In this document: piece by piece, positions 32,786-43,673 of the stretch
How the letters are laid out: every line of letters begins with the position of its first letter
How positions within the stretch are numbered: position 1 is the first letter of the stretch
Source of the DNA: Heterocephalus glaber
Taxonomy: Eukaryota; Chordata; Mammalia; Rodentia; Bathyergidae
Assembly (NCBI RefSeq): GCF_000247695.1
Contig: NW_004624776.1
Location: 15,405,998-15,469,997, forward strand
Direction: 5' to 3'
DNA length: 64,000 nt
Notes under the pieces: model-generated
Seen by the model: only the letters and a program-made list of their open reading frames with translations
The model's database searches: none
What the model was told of the DNA's origin: nothing
Program-made: the position numbers and the translations under genes

Positions 32786-33136
32786 TTAGGCACATTGCTT
32801 CAAAGTGGATGGTAGGACTCAGAATTTGGGAACTGCCTGCCATACCCTAGAGACTGCTCCACAGTCATGCCCGAAGCTGAGAAACTACCACAAAGTTTGG
32901 GAGTGGCACAGCATTTTCCGCGTCACTTCTCTTTGGCTACCTCTAGTTTTCATGGCACAAATGCTTTCCTAAGTTCCTGAAATGTCCTAGGTTATAACTG
33001 GAATTGGAGAGGGAGTAGAAGGAGACAAGTATCTCTCGTTAGGTTTACGAACTCTACTCTGTAATGAGACTTTGAGAAGCTCTCTGTCTCCCCGTGTCTT
33101 TCACAAACCTCAATACAGGTAAGGAGGTAAAGGCTT
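32786..33136. other. Unique sequence, no gene seen
   Basis: Nothing recognisable. Confidence 0.4.
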
Positions 33137-33512
33137 TGTTAGGGTCTGAGTATCACAGGTCCCTTAGAGCCCCGTATGCTAGAGGTTTTGTCACCACAGC
33201 TATTGAAATGCAACAGTCTTTTCAGAGGGGCCTAGTGGAAGGGAGTTAGGTCACTGGGGACATGCTTTGGGAAGGAATGTTGGGACACCTGGCTCCTTTC
33301 TTTCTTTGTTTCCCAGACACCGTAAGGTGAGCAGCCTCCTCCACCATGGACTTACTTCCCATCACGATGCTCAGCTTCATGACTGGCCCAAAAGCTATGA
33401 GAGCCAATCAACCATCAACTGAATCCTCTGAAACTTTGAGCCAAAGTAAACCTTCCCACCATGTATGTTATCTCAGATATTTTGCCACAGTGATGTAAAC
33501 TTCACTAACACA
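33137..33512 (+). mobile_element. MaLR-type LTR, forward
   Basis: Starts TGTTAGGGTCTGAG and ends TTCACTAACACA, about 376 bp with TG...CA ends. 'CCTCTGAAACTTTGAGCC' and 'AAAGTAAACCTTCCCACC' match the polyadenylation-proximal part of the 15231 copy. Confidence 0.75.
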
Positions 33513-36347
33513 ATGATGAATAGTTGAAAACGCCTCCTCAAGTGCTCGATAAGCTATTTTGGGGGGTTTCTTGGTTGGTAAATGTCCAGGTCAAAAGTGG
33601 TTTGAGGTACCTGAACATCAGTTATTAAATCATCCATTCATTCAGTCAATATAAATCGAGCAGTTACTTCATGTGTGGCCATGTTTTAGGCACTGCTGTG
33701 ATGGCATCACTTGTGACTCAATCAAAGGGTTAGCACCTCCTGCAAACAAGCACAGTCCTCAGAGCCACTGCTACCACATGGAATTTGCTTCCATCTCAGC
33801 ATGTCTTCAGAGAAGAGTGTGTCAAATATAGCAGGTCTTTCTCCCAGTAGGCCCAAGGGGTTATTTGGGATGACTAGATTTCAGAAGGAAGCCCACTTCA
33901 TCTACAGGGGAAATACCTTTGATGTCTCTGGTTATTTGTTTAGAAGGTGGCTCTTAAGACTCTAACATTACTCTCAGATCTTAAAAAGGAAGAATATGAA
34001 AGGCTATCTGCAAGCAGTTGCTAATTTATCCACAGGCACTCCCCACCTCAGCCTAACAATGTCTCTTCAGCCTTTTGGTAAGAAGGTTGGTATGACAAGA
34101 GGCAACTGAAAGTCCTTCTTCATGAACAGATGCATCTTTGCCCTCCAGACTCAAAATAAGCACCTGTCTGAGCCTCCCAGTTGCCTGCTGTTTTTTATTA
34201 CTGTTCATTATTTCTTAGTTCAGAGAACTAACTTATTTCATGAGGCAAGAAAAATCCCTGTCCCTACCTGTTTTTATTAGGAATGAATTCTTTATAGTCC
34301 TCAATCCCAGGCACAGTCACCTAGTTGGCCATTGCATGAGAGAATACATGTGCGTGTGCATACCACACTTGAGATAAGGGCCAGGCCTCTTGGCCTGTTA
34401 TGAGGACATTATTTTAGTTGCCTCTTCCTTCAGCACCTCATTTCTTGTTAGTGGGAGTGGTTTTCCAGAAAACCCAGTCCTAGGGAGATACACACTCAGA
34501 TGATGGCAGAGGTGTTAAGTAGGGCTCATGCCCTCCACACCCACATCCCCACAGGGACAGGGGTGCACGGGCAGCCTTGAGGGGTGTACATAGCTTTCTC
34601 TGTATTGTAATGGTGGAGGCAACAAGGATCACAAATAATGGCCACAGTAGAATCCCACTACCCATTCTAGCAGGCATGTTTGCAATTGATTTCCAAACTA
34701 CACTGTGGAAAGAATGTTGTTATTAAATATGTAACTACATAATAGGTTGATTGCACCTACTTGTATATCCTTAAATTACTTCTGTAACTACATCTAAATC
34801 AGAAAGCTCCTATTTAGACAATGAGAATTAGAAAATCATTTTTAACTCTCTTAAGCCTTTCTGAAGAGTTTTTAAATTTCCTATATACAATAAAATGATT
34901 TTATGATCATTTTCATACAGACAATTTCTGTAACAAGAGCTAACATTTAAACATTGTGTTTGTTCAATTATCACTGGCATGGATTAAGAATGTAGAGTCT
35001 TAAGGTGTTTGCTGTTCTGTCATTATTGGATGCAAGTGGACAAGATGAGAGACTGGAAGTAGCATTTCCAGAGAGTGCTGCATATAAATGTGGAAATATG
35101 TATATTCCTCATTATAACTAGTGGCTTTTAAAGATGCACCTACATGTGCAAATTAGTTTTAAAATGCTACCTTATTATCAACATAAGGAGATTGGAATAG
35201 AGATGACTCTTCAAGATTAATTAAAAGGAATAAACTATTGAAATAAACTGTACTAAATGTGTTTAATTTGTAGAAGGTTAGTTTGGAAGCCAACAGAAGA
35301 GTCAACCAAGAAAGAAGAGTCTTGGCTCTCTGCCTCCAAGTCTTTACAGGGTTTGAGCACTGAAGAGAAATTACAGCAAGAAGGATACGAAAACGTTGCA
35401 AACAAAGACAGACCTTCAGCTTCTGAAGAACACTGGCTGGCAATCCCTGCAGGTTAAACAAAGTCATCCCATGCAAAATACTCAAAATCCTAACTGGTAA
35501 TCTCAGGACTAGTTGTCCCAGCAAGACTCGTATCTCCCTGAGTTTCTGCTTCCTGCTGAACCAAAGGACATGGGAGAGGACCGTGTGTGTCCTCACTTCA
35601 TGCTCCAGTGTGCTATGAAATAACCTAAATGCTAGCCTGGTTTCCCTGAGCTGTGGGGCTCAACACTACAGTAGAGCTGCACAACAGCACTGGCCATTGA
35701 GACAGGGCTCTGTCCTTGAGAATGCTTCTCAAATTGCATGTCCACCAAGGAGGCCTGTGGGAGAATTCTCCTCAATCTGTGGGGCCTCTCTGCTCTGGCT
35801 GAACTCTGCCATACTATTTATTTCTGGGGAACGCATTGATCTCCAACCTCAGAATAGTGTTTGGGGAGGAGGTACAGCTCCCATGATGGGCTGTGTGACC
35901 AGAAGTGGAAACAATGCTGAGACCCAGCCTTGGAAAGTAAAGCTCACTGGATCCCAGAGCAGAACCAAGGCTCTGGAAAGACCGAGGTACTGTGAGCAAC
36001 ACAGGTGTCACTGGCCTCCACCTAAATTCCTGTGTTACCACTGCTGCATCTCCCTATTGGGACTGGAGAAACAGCAGCAGAATCCAGAGAGAAGCACCCA
36101 GCACACAGTCCTTCTCAAGCAATGCCTGGGGAGGGGTGGGGGTTGAGCTTACAAACTGCCGTGTAACACACCAGGGATTGGGTGACTGGTAGAGGTCATG
36201 TAAAATGCGTACCCTTCCTGACCCCACCACACTCACCCACTCTCCACACCTGGATCCTCTGTAGGACATCCCTCACCATTGTGGCTTTCAACACCATGAG
36301 CCTTAACAAAAGCGCCCAGGCCCCCGCTGGAGACCTCTCATGTAACT
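33513..36347. other. Unique sequence, no gene seen
   Basis: No exon recognised. 'CATTCATTCAGTCAATATAA' at about 33635 is a likely reversed L2 tail remnant. The longer frames (35159-35596 minus, 35697-36146 plus) overlap on opposite strands or lack motifs. AT-rich at 34700-35250. Confidence 0.4.
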
Positions 36348-36396
36348 GGAGTCCTGGTGGTTCTAATGTGTTGTCAGAGCTGAGAACCCTGAATCA
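36348..36396 (+). mobile_element. MER5-type hAT end fragment
   Basis: 'GGTGGTTCTAATGTGTTGTC' then 'GCTGAGAACCCTGAATC' matches the terminal part of MER5A-like elements ('GGTGATTCTGATG...TTGAGAACCACTG'). Short. Confidence 0.4.
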
Positions 36397-37440
36397 GCTT
36401 ATGATTATCAGATGCTTAGCTACCAAAGGAGATCATGGGCAGCAGCCTGAGCTTGACTCTTTCTCATGCCGGGAGATTCCAGGTATCAGTTTTTATAGAG
36501 AAACATCAATAGAAGCTGTCATGTGATCCCTTCTCTCAATTTAGTAATGTAAGTTACGCTGGCCCTGAATTCTCAGGTTTAACTCTAGTCATTGAATACT
36601 TGTGAAGACTTCCTGGCCTGAGAAATGGACTAATTCTTACCTAAAAGATTAATTCTGAAAGTTGAATATACGTCCTAGTAGTAGGTACATATCAGTTACA
36701 TATTGATGGGCCATATATTGTCTAGACAAGAGAGGTCAGATAGTTAGAAGTTTGAATCTTTGCCTTTGTGGCCTCATTCAGTCCAGGTCCAAGCAGTACT
36801 GATGGATTCCTGGTACTACCACCCATGGCTAGAACATCAATATCACCAGGGCAGCAAGTTGTGTCTATTTTTCAAATGCCTAGAACAATACCTGGCACAT
36901 TGTAGACACTCAGTAATTTTTAACAAATTAAGTAATTTGACGCTAGTCAAGTCACCTGCCATCTTTGTATCTCAGGAACCTCATCAGTGTCCTGAGGAAT
37001 CAGGTGCCATATTTACTTTACTGTGCAAGAGGCCCTAACCACAGAAATATATGTAATGTGCAACTACACTGTCAGAAGACCATGAAGAAACAGTCCCCAA
37101 AACACCTCCCAAGTGCCACGCAGCCCTGCAGGTTCCTGGAGTTACCTAATGTCATGATTGAGGGAGAGATTATCAAACAAAGAATTCTTTGTCATCTGCT
37201 ATTACTCCTGTTTTAAGAACAAAATTAGTTCAAATATTTTTAAATACTGCTCATCACATAAATTAAATGCCTTTGTATCCTCCTACAGTTCTGCAAGGAG
37301 GTTCTGGCATTGTCACAATTTTCTCAACATAGTATTTGCGAAGAGTCCTCTAGAAATGTGTGGCCCAGCATCCTGGGTGAGGTCTGATTTGAGCAGCTAT
37401 TGTACACAGTCCTTTGGAAGTGCCAGTGCTGTTCTGAAAG
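36397..37440. other. Mostly unique sequence
   Basis: 'CCTAGAACAATACCTGGCAC' at about 36879 and 'TGTAGACACTCAGTAATTTT' just after it resemble an L2 or MIR tail. Nothing else recognised. Confidence 0.4.
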
Positions 37441-37590
37441 CTGTACATAAGATAAGTCATGTATCATCTCCATAACATATGAAGTAGGTGGGCTCTATTA
37501 TTCTCACTTTAGAGACCAAGGACTGAAACACAGAGTTTGTAGTTTGTTTTTAATACTTTGGTCAAGACCATACAGCTCCTTAGTGCCTGA
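37441..37590 (-). mobile_element. MIR, reverse
   Basis: 'TCTATTATTCTCACTTTAGA', 'GACTGAAACACAGAG' and 'GGTCAAGACCATACAGC' follow the reverse strand of MIR ('ATCCCCATTTTACAGATGAGG...AAGGTCACACAGCTA'). Confidence 0.65.
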
Positions 37591-37591
37591 C

Positions 37592-37984
37592 TTAGTCCCC
37601 TTCATATCCTATAACAAAATACTTGACACTGGGCACTTTATAAAGAAAAGAGCTTAACTCATACTTCTGGAGGTCTAAGAGCATGGCAGATATTTTCACA
37701 TAGTGGAAGCATGTATAGGAGATAAAGGTCGCATGGCGAGGGAGGAAGCAAGAGACGAGAGAAACCAGGCTCATTCTTTTATTACAATGCACTCTTGAGG
37801 AAACTAATCTAATGGGAGAACACAGCATTCATCCCAAGTGTGGTTCCCCATGACCTACACACTTTTACAAGTTTCTTTTAAGTCAGTCAAAGGTTTCACC
37901 ATCTCTCAACATCTGCACCCTGAGGATCATGCCCCCAGCACATCAAACTTTGAGGGAAACACTCAAGCCATACCCAAACCATGG
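37592..37984 (-). mobile_element. MaLR-type LTR, reverse
   Basis: 'CCTATAACAAAATACTTGAC' and 'GGCACTTTATAAAGAAAAGA' are textbook reversed MST/THE1-like text. It ends 'ACCCAAACCATGG'. About 390 bp. Frames inside are not genes. Confidence 0.8.
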
Positions 37985-38179
37985 AAGTAGGAGATGTGGC
38001 ATAGAAACCAAGCCATGAGGTACCACCATCCAGGAATTTACTACCTTCTCCCAACACAGCAAAACTGCTGTCTTGCTTATTCTGAGTACTAAGTGCCTTC
38101 ATAGTTGCATCACATCCTGGAAAGAAAGAATGGCGTAGTTATCAAAAAAAGAGAGGGAGACATGTTGGGAAAATCCAAT
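37985..38179. other. Short unique spacer
   Basis: Nothing recognisable. Confidence 0.4.
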
Positions 38180-38265
38180 TTCCTGTCACTTGCAACCTCT
38201 GGGATATTGGCCAAGTAACTTACTCTCCTGAGCCTCAACTACCCCATCTGGAGGATGCAGGCGTC
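38180..38265 (+). mobile_element. MIR fragment, forward
   Basis: 'CCTGTCACTTGCAACCTCTG', 'CCAAGTAACTTACTCTCCTG' and 'CTCAACTACCCCATCTGG' follow MIR core text. Confidence 0.6.
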
Positions 38266-39699
38266 ACCTGTGTTTCAAGATGGCCGTGAAAAGTGCAGAC
38301 GGCAGAAATAAAATGCTCACTCCACACGGTGCTCAATAATGCTGCCAGAGTTACTGAGGGTAATAATGAGAAAAATGAAGGACAGCACCCTGCTCCTTTG
38401 CTATGACACAATGGCTGCTCAGTAAATAAATGCTCACCCTCTTCTTCACTCTTGGTTGATTTGTTTAACAGTCATTTTCATGTACACTGCTGTGACATGG
38501 TTGCCTCATTTGTTAATGAAGGATTTGTACTTTAGGGTAAGAGCTTAGGTCTTTGTTTTTGTTCCCATTAAATTTCTGTTAGGACTCATCCTTCCAACAT
38601 CTCTATTATTAGATCCTTAGTCCTTCATCTACCAAAAAACATTAGCTTAATATTTGGGGTGATTGTACAAAACTAATCACTCAGTTCCCTGTGTATAAAA
38701 CAAATTTGTTCCATGGTTCCCACGACATGGATTTGAGAATAAATAGGGTAATGTGAGCATATTTTGGGCCCTGATGTGCTGGAGAATGTGAAGGTTGTCT
38801 CCACCAGTACCTACCTGGCAGTAGACAGACACAAGATGCGTTTTTGTCTTCCCCATTTAAAGATCTTTTGTGTTTTCTGCTCTGCAAATGCTCAGTTTCA
38901 GTACCCAGTGAATGTTTTCCAGTGAGTCATTACCTACTGAAAATAGGACTGTCACAATGGAAACCTTAACAATCTCAATTCCATCCCGCACTTGACACAT
39001 TTCTCTCGCTATTGAAACAAAACCTGTGTGGATGCAGGGATGACAAGACCATTTTTCTCATAAGCTGAGTTCCAGCCATCACTACTGATGCTAGCCATAC
39101 CTAGGGAAGGAATACACAGGGTTTGAAATGCATGTATTCATGTACCTTTCTACGTGAAGTGGCTGCAAGTCCATCTGCCCACTCAGGAGTTCCTCGACCA
39201 GGTCACCTGCTAATTAATAGAATCTTGAATAATCACAACTGCCTTGTGAGACACGCCAAACACTAAACAGATGATTCAGATGCAGTGAGCAATCTTCTAG
39301 ACATAGGACACCTTAATTTACACCATACGTGGAGGGAAACGAAGGCACGGGCAAGCATACAGCTCAATGTACAGGTTTGGGTCTGTTTGAAGTTATATAA
39401 GTCCATGGAGGACAAAAAGCAACATGGATGAAAGTGAAAGCAACAGTTCTGAGTTATCACCACCTGTTAGCAGCATAACTCTGACCTGCTTGAACAGAGC
39501 TGGCTTCAGGAGCCAGAAGGAAGACAGGCTCACAGTGAGGCAGAAGCTGAGGGCGAGCCGGGCAGGTAGCATGAAACTTCTCCTGGGTCTGAATCCCCAG
39601 GAAGGCTACCTTCTGCCTGCCAGCAAACAGGTAACTGGCAGCTTTTATGGACAAAACTCACCTCAAGGCTGCAGGGAGCTACAGGGGTGGCGGGTCATT
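38266..39699. other. Unique sequence, no gene seen
   Basis: 38930-39060 looks evolutionarily constrained ('GTGAGTCATTACC' AP-1-like; 'GTCACAATGGAAACC' SOX-like). The 93-codon frame at 39424-39705 has no motif and no supporting splice context. Confidence 0.4.
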
Positions 39700-40010
39700 C
39701 ATTAGAACCTGGCTGGAGGGCAGCTTAGATCTGTAAAGGACAGCTGTCTAATTGTATTTGCTTGTGTGTACTGTCTTGGCTTTTACAATGGGAATAGGCT
39801 ACCCGGCCTTTCTAATTAGATTGTTAAACATAATAGCTGAATGGCACAGCAGTAAAGAATTTGCCCTTCTCTTTGTGAGTGCAGAATAGGGCTCAGAAAA
39901 GATTCAGGATTTTCCAGCCCATTTCCCCCATCATTGTATCTGATGGTAATGAGACCAAGTTTATTTCTTTTTAAAAGCTCCCAGAGGAGCACAGGCCAGG
40001 TTGAAGTTCA
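39700..40010. promoter_or_regulatory. Candidate conserved non-coding element
   Basis: Repeat-free, with 'GACAGCTGTCTAATTG' (E-box plus homeodomain), 'CTTTCTAATTAGATTG' (homeodomain palindrome), 'TTTACAATGGGAATAGG' (SOX-like) and 'ATCTGATGGTAATGAG'. No coding signal. Inference from texture. Confidence 0.35.
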
Positions 40011-41650
40011 AACTAAATGTCAAAACACACAAGGCAATACAGTAGCAAACTTCTGTTTCCCTTCGGCCCCTTGTTTCTCCTAATTGGTGCCTTGTTGGTC
40101 CTCTCCACAAAAAGACTAAGAATTGAACAAGTTTGGAAATTGAATTACCCTCTCACTCCTCAAGGTGGTCTCCAGGCCTGGGTTCAGAAAAATGACTCGA
40201 AGCGGGTGGGAAAACTTCCTTGCTGGGGTTCTGTGTCCAGTCCCCCAAGTCCCCCAGGAAGCAGCGTGACATGGAAGGAAAGTGGGGGCGGGGAGTAATG
40301 AAGAGGGAAAGACCAGAGCCCAGTGATGTCATCACCTGGGACTGTGGGTCCCACTGCTCTGAAGCCATCTCATTCTCATCGGAAATAACATTGTCACTTG
40401 AGGGACTGTGGTTCTCCAAAATTCTGTCTGCATCACATTTCCCGCCCCATTGTCATCACATCTGTACATTCATCATCTCGGGAATATTTATCAGAAACTC
40501 GGTAGGATTCAGCTTTGATAGTAAGAAAGTGTGCCATGTGTTTTTCTTTCTTTAGTGTAAAAAGAAACAACCCCTCCTTGTTTCCTTCCACATTCTTCAG
40601 AGTCTGAGTGCCACCAGCAGGTTGCTATGCTAGCTCTAGAGGCCGCAGACACCGCCCACCTGGCATCTGAAAGGCCATCACGTCCTCAATCACTAAGCTG
40701 TCTTTCTCTTGGTAAAGCACAGTGTACTCATAGAGTTTCACTCTCTTTTGAGACAGACCTGTTAACACTGTGTCCCTGGGGCCCCGCCATCCAGTGACCA
40801 CAGTCACCTCAGCAGGAAAAAAAAAACCCTCTCCTTAAATGCATTCATTAAGGAAAGCAAGAAGTCAGTGCAGCACGACGCCGCACGGTTGAACACTAGT
40901 CATTGCAGCATTTTTATTCTATCTCTTCTCACATCTTCCCCGAAAGGTGACTCCCTGGTCTTCAAAAATACACATAATAAAAGCAGGCACGATATGACTC
41001 AAAAACACTTCCAAGTGAAAGGAGAAAGAACTGAGTAAATGGGTGGATCGACAAAGAATTGGAACTGAGATCTCTGTCCTCCTCCCCTTGCCGGCCCATT
41101 GCCCTCCCTCTCCGATTGTGATCTTAGGCCTTTGCCAACATTCAGCAGTGACTCCAGAGCTCTGCTCTATTTATAGTCCTTTGTTCCCTATACAGAGTTG
41201 AGATATTCTGCCGAGTTTGTGCTGTTCTTCTGCTGGAACACACCCTGACCCTGAGGAGTGCTTGGCTCAGGGCTGGCCAACTCATAGACCATGGGCTCAT
41301 CTTTCATCTGGTCTCATCTTTCATCTGGTCTCTGCGTTCATTCTCTAAATATTACATTCTGACCCCTGGAGCTGCACAACTGCTGTGTGGATTGCGGCAA
41401 GCCTCCCTGGTCCCTTGTGAGATCTGGCCAATTCTCATGGTTAACTGACCACTGCAGGTCCCAAAAGCACTGACATCCAGGACTCCTCTTTCCTCAGCCA
41501 CTCCACACTCCTGTGGGCCTAGATCCCAGCACATTTATCTTTCCACGTTGTGTACCTGCAACATCCAATAACTCCTCCTTCACGGTGATTTCCAGCAAAT
41601 GTCATTTTGTCAATCCTTGTAGTTATTTTCTAATTCTTCTCAAAACTTTT
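40011..41650. other. Unique sequence, no gene seen
   Basis: An 18-bp direct duplication of 'CTCATCTTTCATCTGGTC' lies at about 41297-41333. An A-run at 40820. No exon or RNA gene recognised. Confidence 0.4.
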
Positions 41651-41726
41651 GGTGCTGAGGATACGGCTCAGTAGTAGAGCATGTGCTTAGCATGCACAAA
41701 GCCCTGGGTTCAATCTCCAGCACCAA
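41651..41726 (+). mobile_element. ID-type SINE, forward, different subtype
   Basis: 'GGTGCTGAGGATACGGCTCA', 'GTAGTAGAGCATGTGC', 'CTGGGTTCAATCTCCAGCAC'. This copy has the classical 'TAGTAGAGC' ID arrangement instead of the 'GTTTTGC(C/T)' arrangement of the other copies, so it belongs to another, probably older subfamily. It lacks a clear A-tail. Confidence 0.8.
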
Positions 41727-41870
41727 ACTCACTTCTTGGAAATGTTATTTGGACTTGATTTTCTACACACCATAGAAAAGGACATAAGCGATTCACTGGG
41801 ATGGAGAGCAACACCGGAGTCTCATGGCAGAAACAGCTAACCTATGTCTCCGTGCCCTTTTGTCTCCGGG

Positions 41871-41871
41871 T

Positions 41872-41903
<32 letters not shown>
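41871..41903. repeat. (GT)n microsatellite
   Basis: GTGTGC start then about ten uninterrupted GT units. Confidence 0.92.
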
Positions 41904-43310
41904 TATCAGGTTATGGGAGCTTGGACTGAGGGAGACTGGGCATACTTACACAGTTCCCTATCATGCTCATGTAGAACACATTATTACTGTGAATTGCATT
42001 AGTTCAACCATTGCAAGAAAAAATAACTGCACTGAATTGTATAAAGGAGTTAGGAACGATCTCTTCTTTATAGCTACAAAATTTCAACAATTTGAACCAT
42101 TAAATCTGCACAGACTCTGACCCTTACCCTAAACTTCTAAATCAAAAAACTCTTGGCCTGCAATGAAGACACTTGTGCAAAGTACGGTTGTGTAGTCCAG
42201 GCAAACCCAAACATCGGCTTTGTTTTGAAATGAGAGCCCCTTCTGCATTCTGAGGCCATGTGATGTTTCTCATTCCATCCTTCATTCTGCACACATGGGG
42301 AACTTTTAGTCAGCATACGGGGAAACAGTTTTTAAAAGGTCTTGAAACTGAGAAGTACGTTATGTCAAGGACTAAAATTACCTGAGACCTTTTGATCATA
42401 CAGATTTTGGAGCATGGTCAATTTACACGTGTCCATAATGACATGAAGATGTGTATGTCCTTATTGCCATGATAACACAGGAGATGTGAGAAGAATGAAA
42501 TTATTCCACATTCTCTCAATCATGTTTTATTTAGCTTGAGACAGGTGTTGCAAACAGAGTCTCAAATATTACTAGAAATGCTCCATACACTGACATTCCT
42601 AACAGTCTTTTACTTTCCTTCTAAAAGCTTATTGACAGCTGATTTTGCTCCTTGGATTTCTGAGAGAATAACTTTTCATCTATGTGTGAACAAGTTCTTA
42701 TTTTGCAAATGTAAGGGTCAGACAATGTGGCTCTGTATGACAAATGGGAGTTGGGACAGAGGATTTACCAAGAGGGGGCTGCAGATAAATCTTTCCTTAT
42801 GGTTATTCCAGTTCTTTGTCCAACTCTGGAATGAGCTCTAGAAAAATACTCCTGAAATTAAAACATCACGGGAGGAAGTTGCTCTCTGGTGATTCCAAGT
42901 TGTGTTTTCCATATATCTAATTTCATTTCAAAAGTAAAAAAGAAAGTAAAAAAATTAAATTAAATTAAGGCCTAAAATCCCAAGGATTGCTGTCTTACAA
43001 TCTAAGAAGGTATGACATCCAGGCTTTCAATTCAACTACTAGAAAATGCCTGGAAATCCATGAATTGCTTGATTCAGTCATTTACAGCCAGAAAAATACT
43101 ATTATTGGAAGAAAAAGAAAACGATTTTCCCTTCTCTTTCCTTATTTACTACAAACAATACACCTAAGACTTCACAGAGACTGGGAAAGACCTGAATGTA
43201 TGCAAGTGAACACTGTGACATTGAAGATGTCCCTGGAGAGCAAAAACAATTTTGTCTGTACTCACCTAGACAATCCTCTCCAACAACTCAAGTGGGGCCC
43301 CAGATACTAC
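41904..43310. other. Unique sequence, no gene seen
   Basis: Nothing recognised. The open frames at 42536-42841 and 42987-43331 lack motifs. AT-rich near 42930. Confidence 0.4.
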
Positions 43311-43673
43311 TATAGTTTAGACATGATCTAAGTGTGGCCCCCAGGGGTTCAGTGTGACAATGTTGAGAGGGAATTGGGCCTTTGGGAGGTGAAGCCTAGC
43401 GTGAATTGGTTGGGTCATTGGTGCTGCCTTAGGAAGGGAATAAGACCTGTGTTGGGTATTTGGAGAGCAATTGTTAGGACAGAGCCTTTTCTAATTATCT
43501 GGCATCTGCCTCATCCTGTGAGCTCACCCTGACCCATGAACTTCCACCATCAGATCTTCACTGGAGCTAAATAAATGGCTTGAACTACACAACTGTAAAC
43601 TAAATAAACCTCTTTTTAAATAAAGTATCCAGCCTCAGGCATTTTGTTTTAGTAATGAAAATGGACTAACACA
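43311..43673 (+). mobile_element. MLT1/MaLR-type LTR, forward
   Basis: 'TATAGTTTAGACATGATCT', 'GGGAATTGGGCCTTTGGGAG' and 'CCACCATCAGATCTTCACT' run to 'AATGGACTAACACA', the typical MaLR 3' end. Confidence 0.7.

Noticed and set aside
35697..36146. 149-codon plus frame
   Set aside because: No motif, and competing frames on the other strand and in the next phase.
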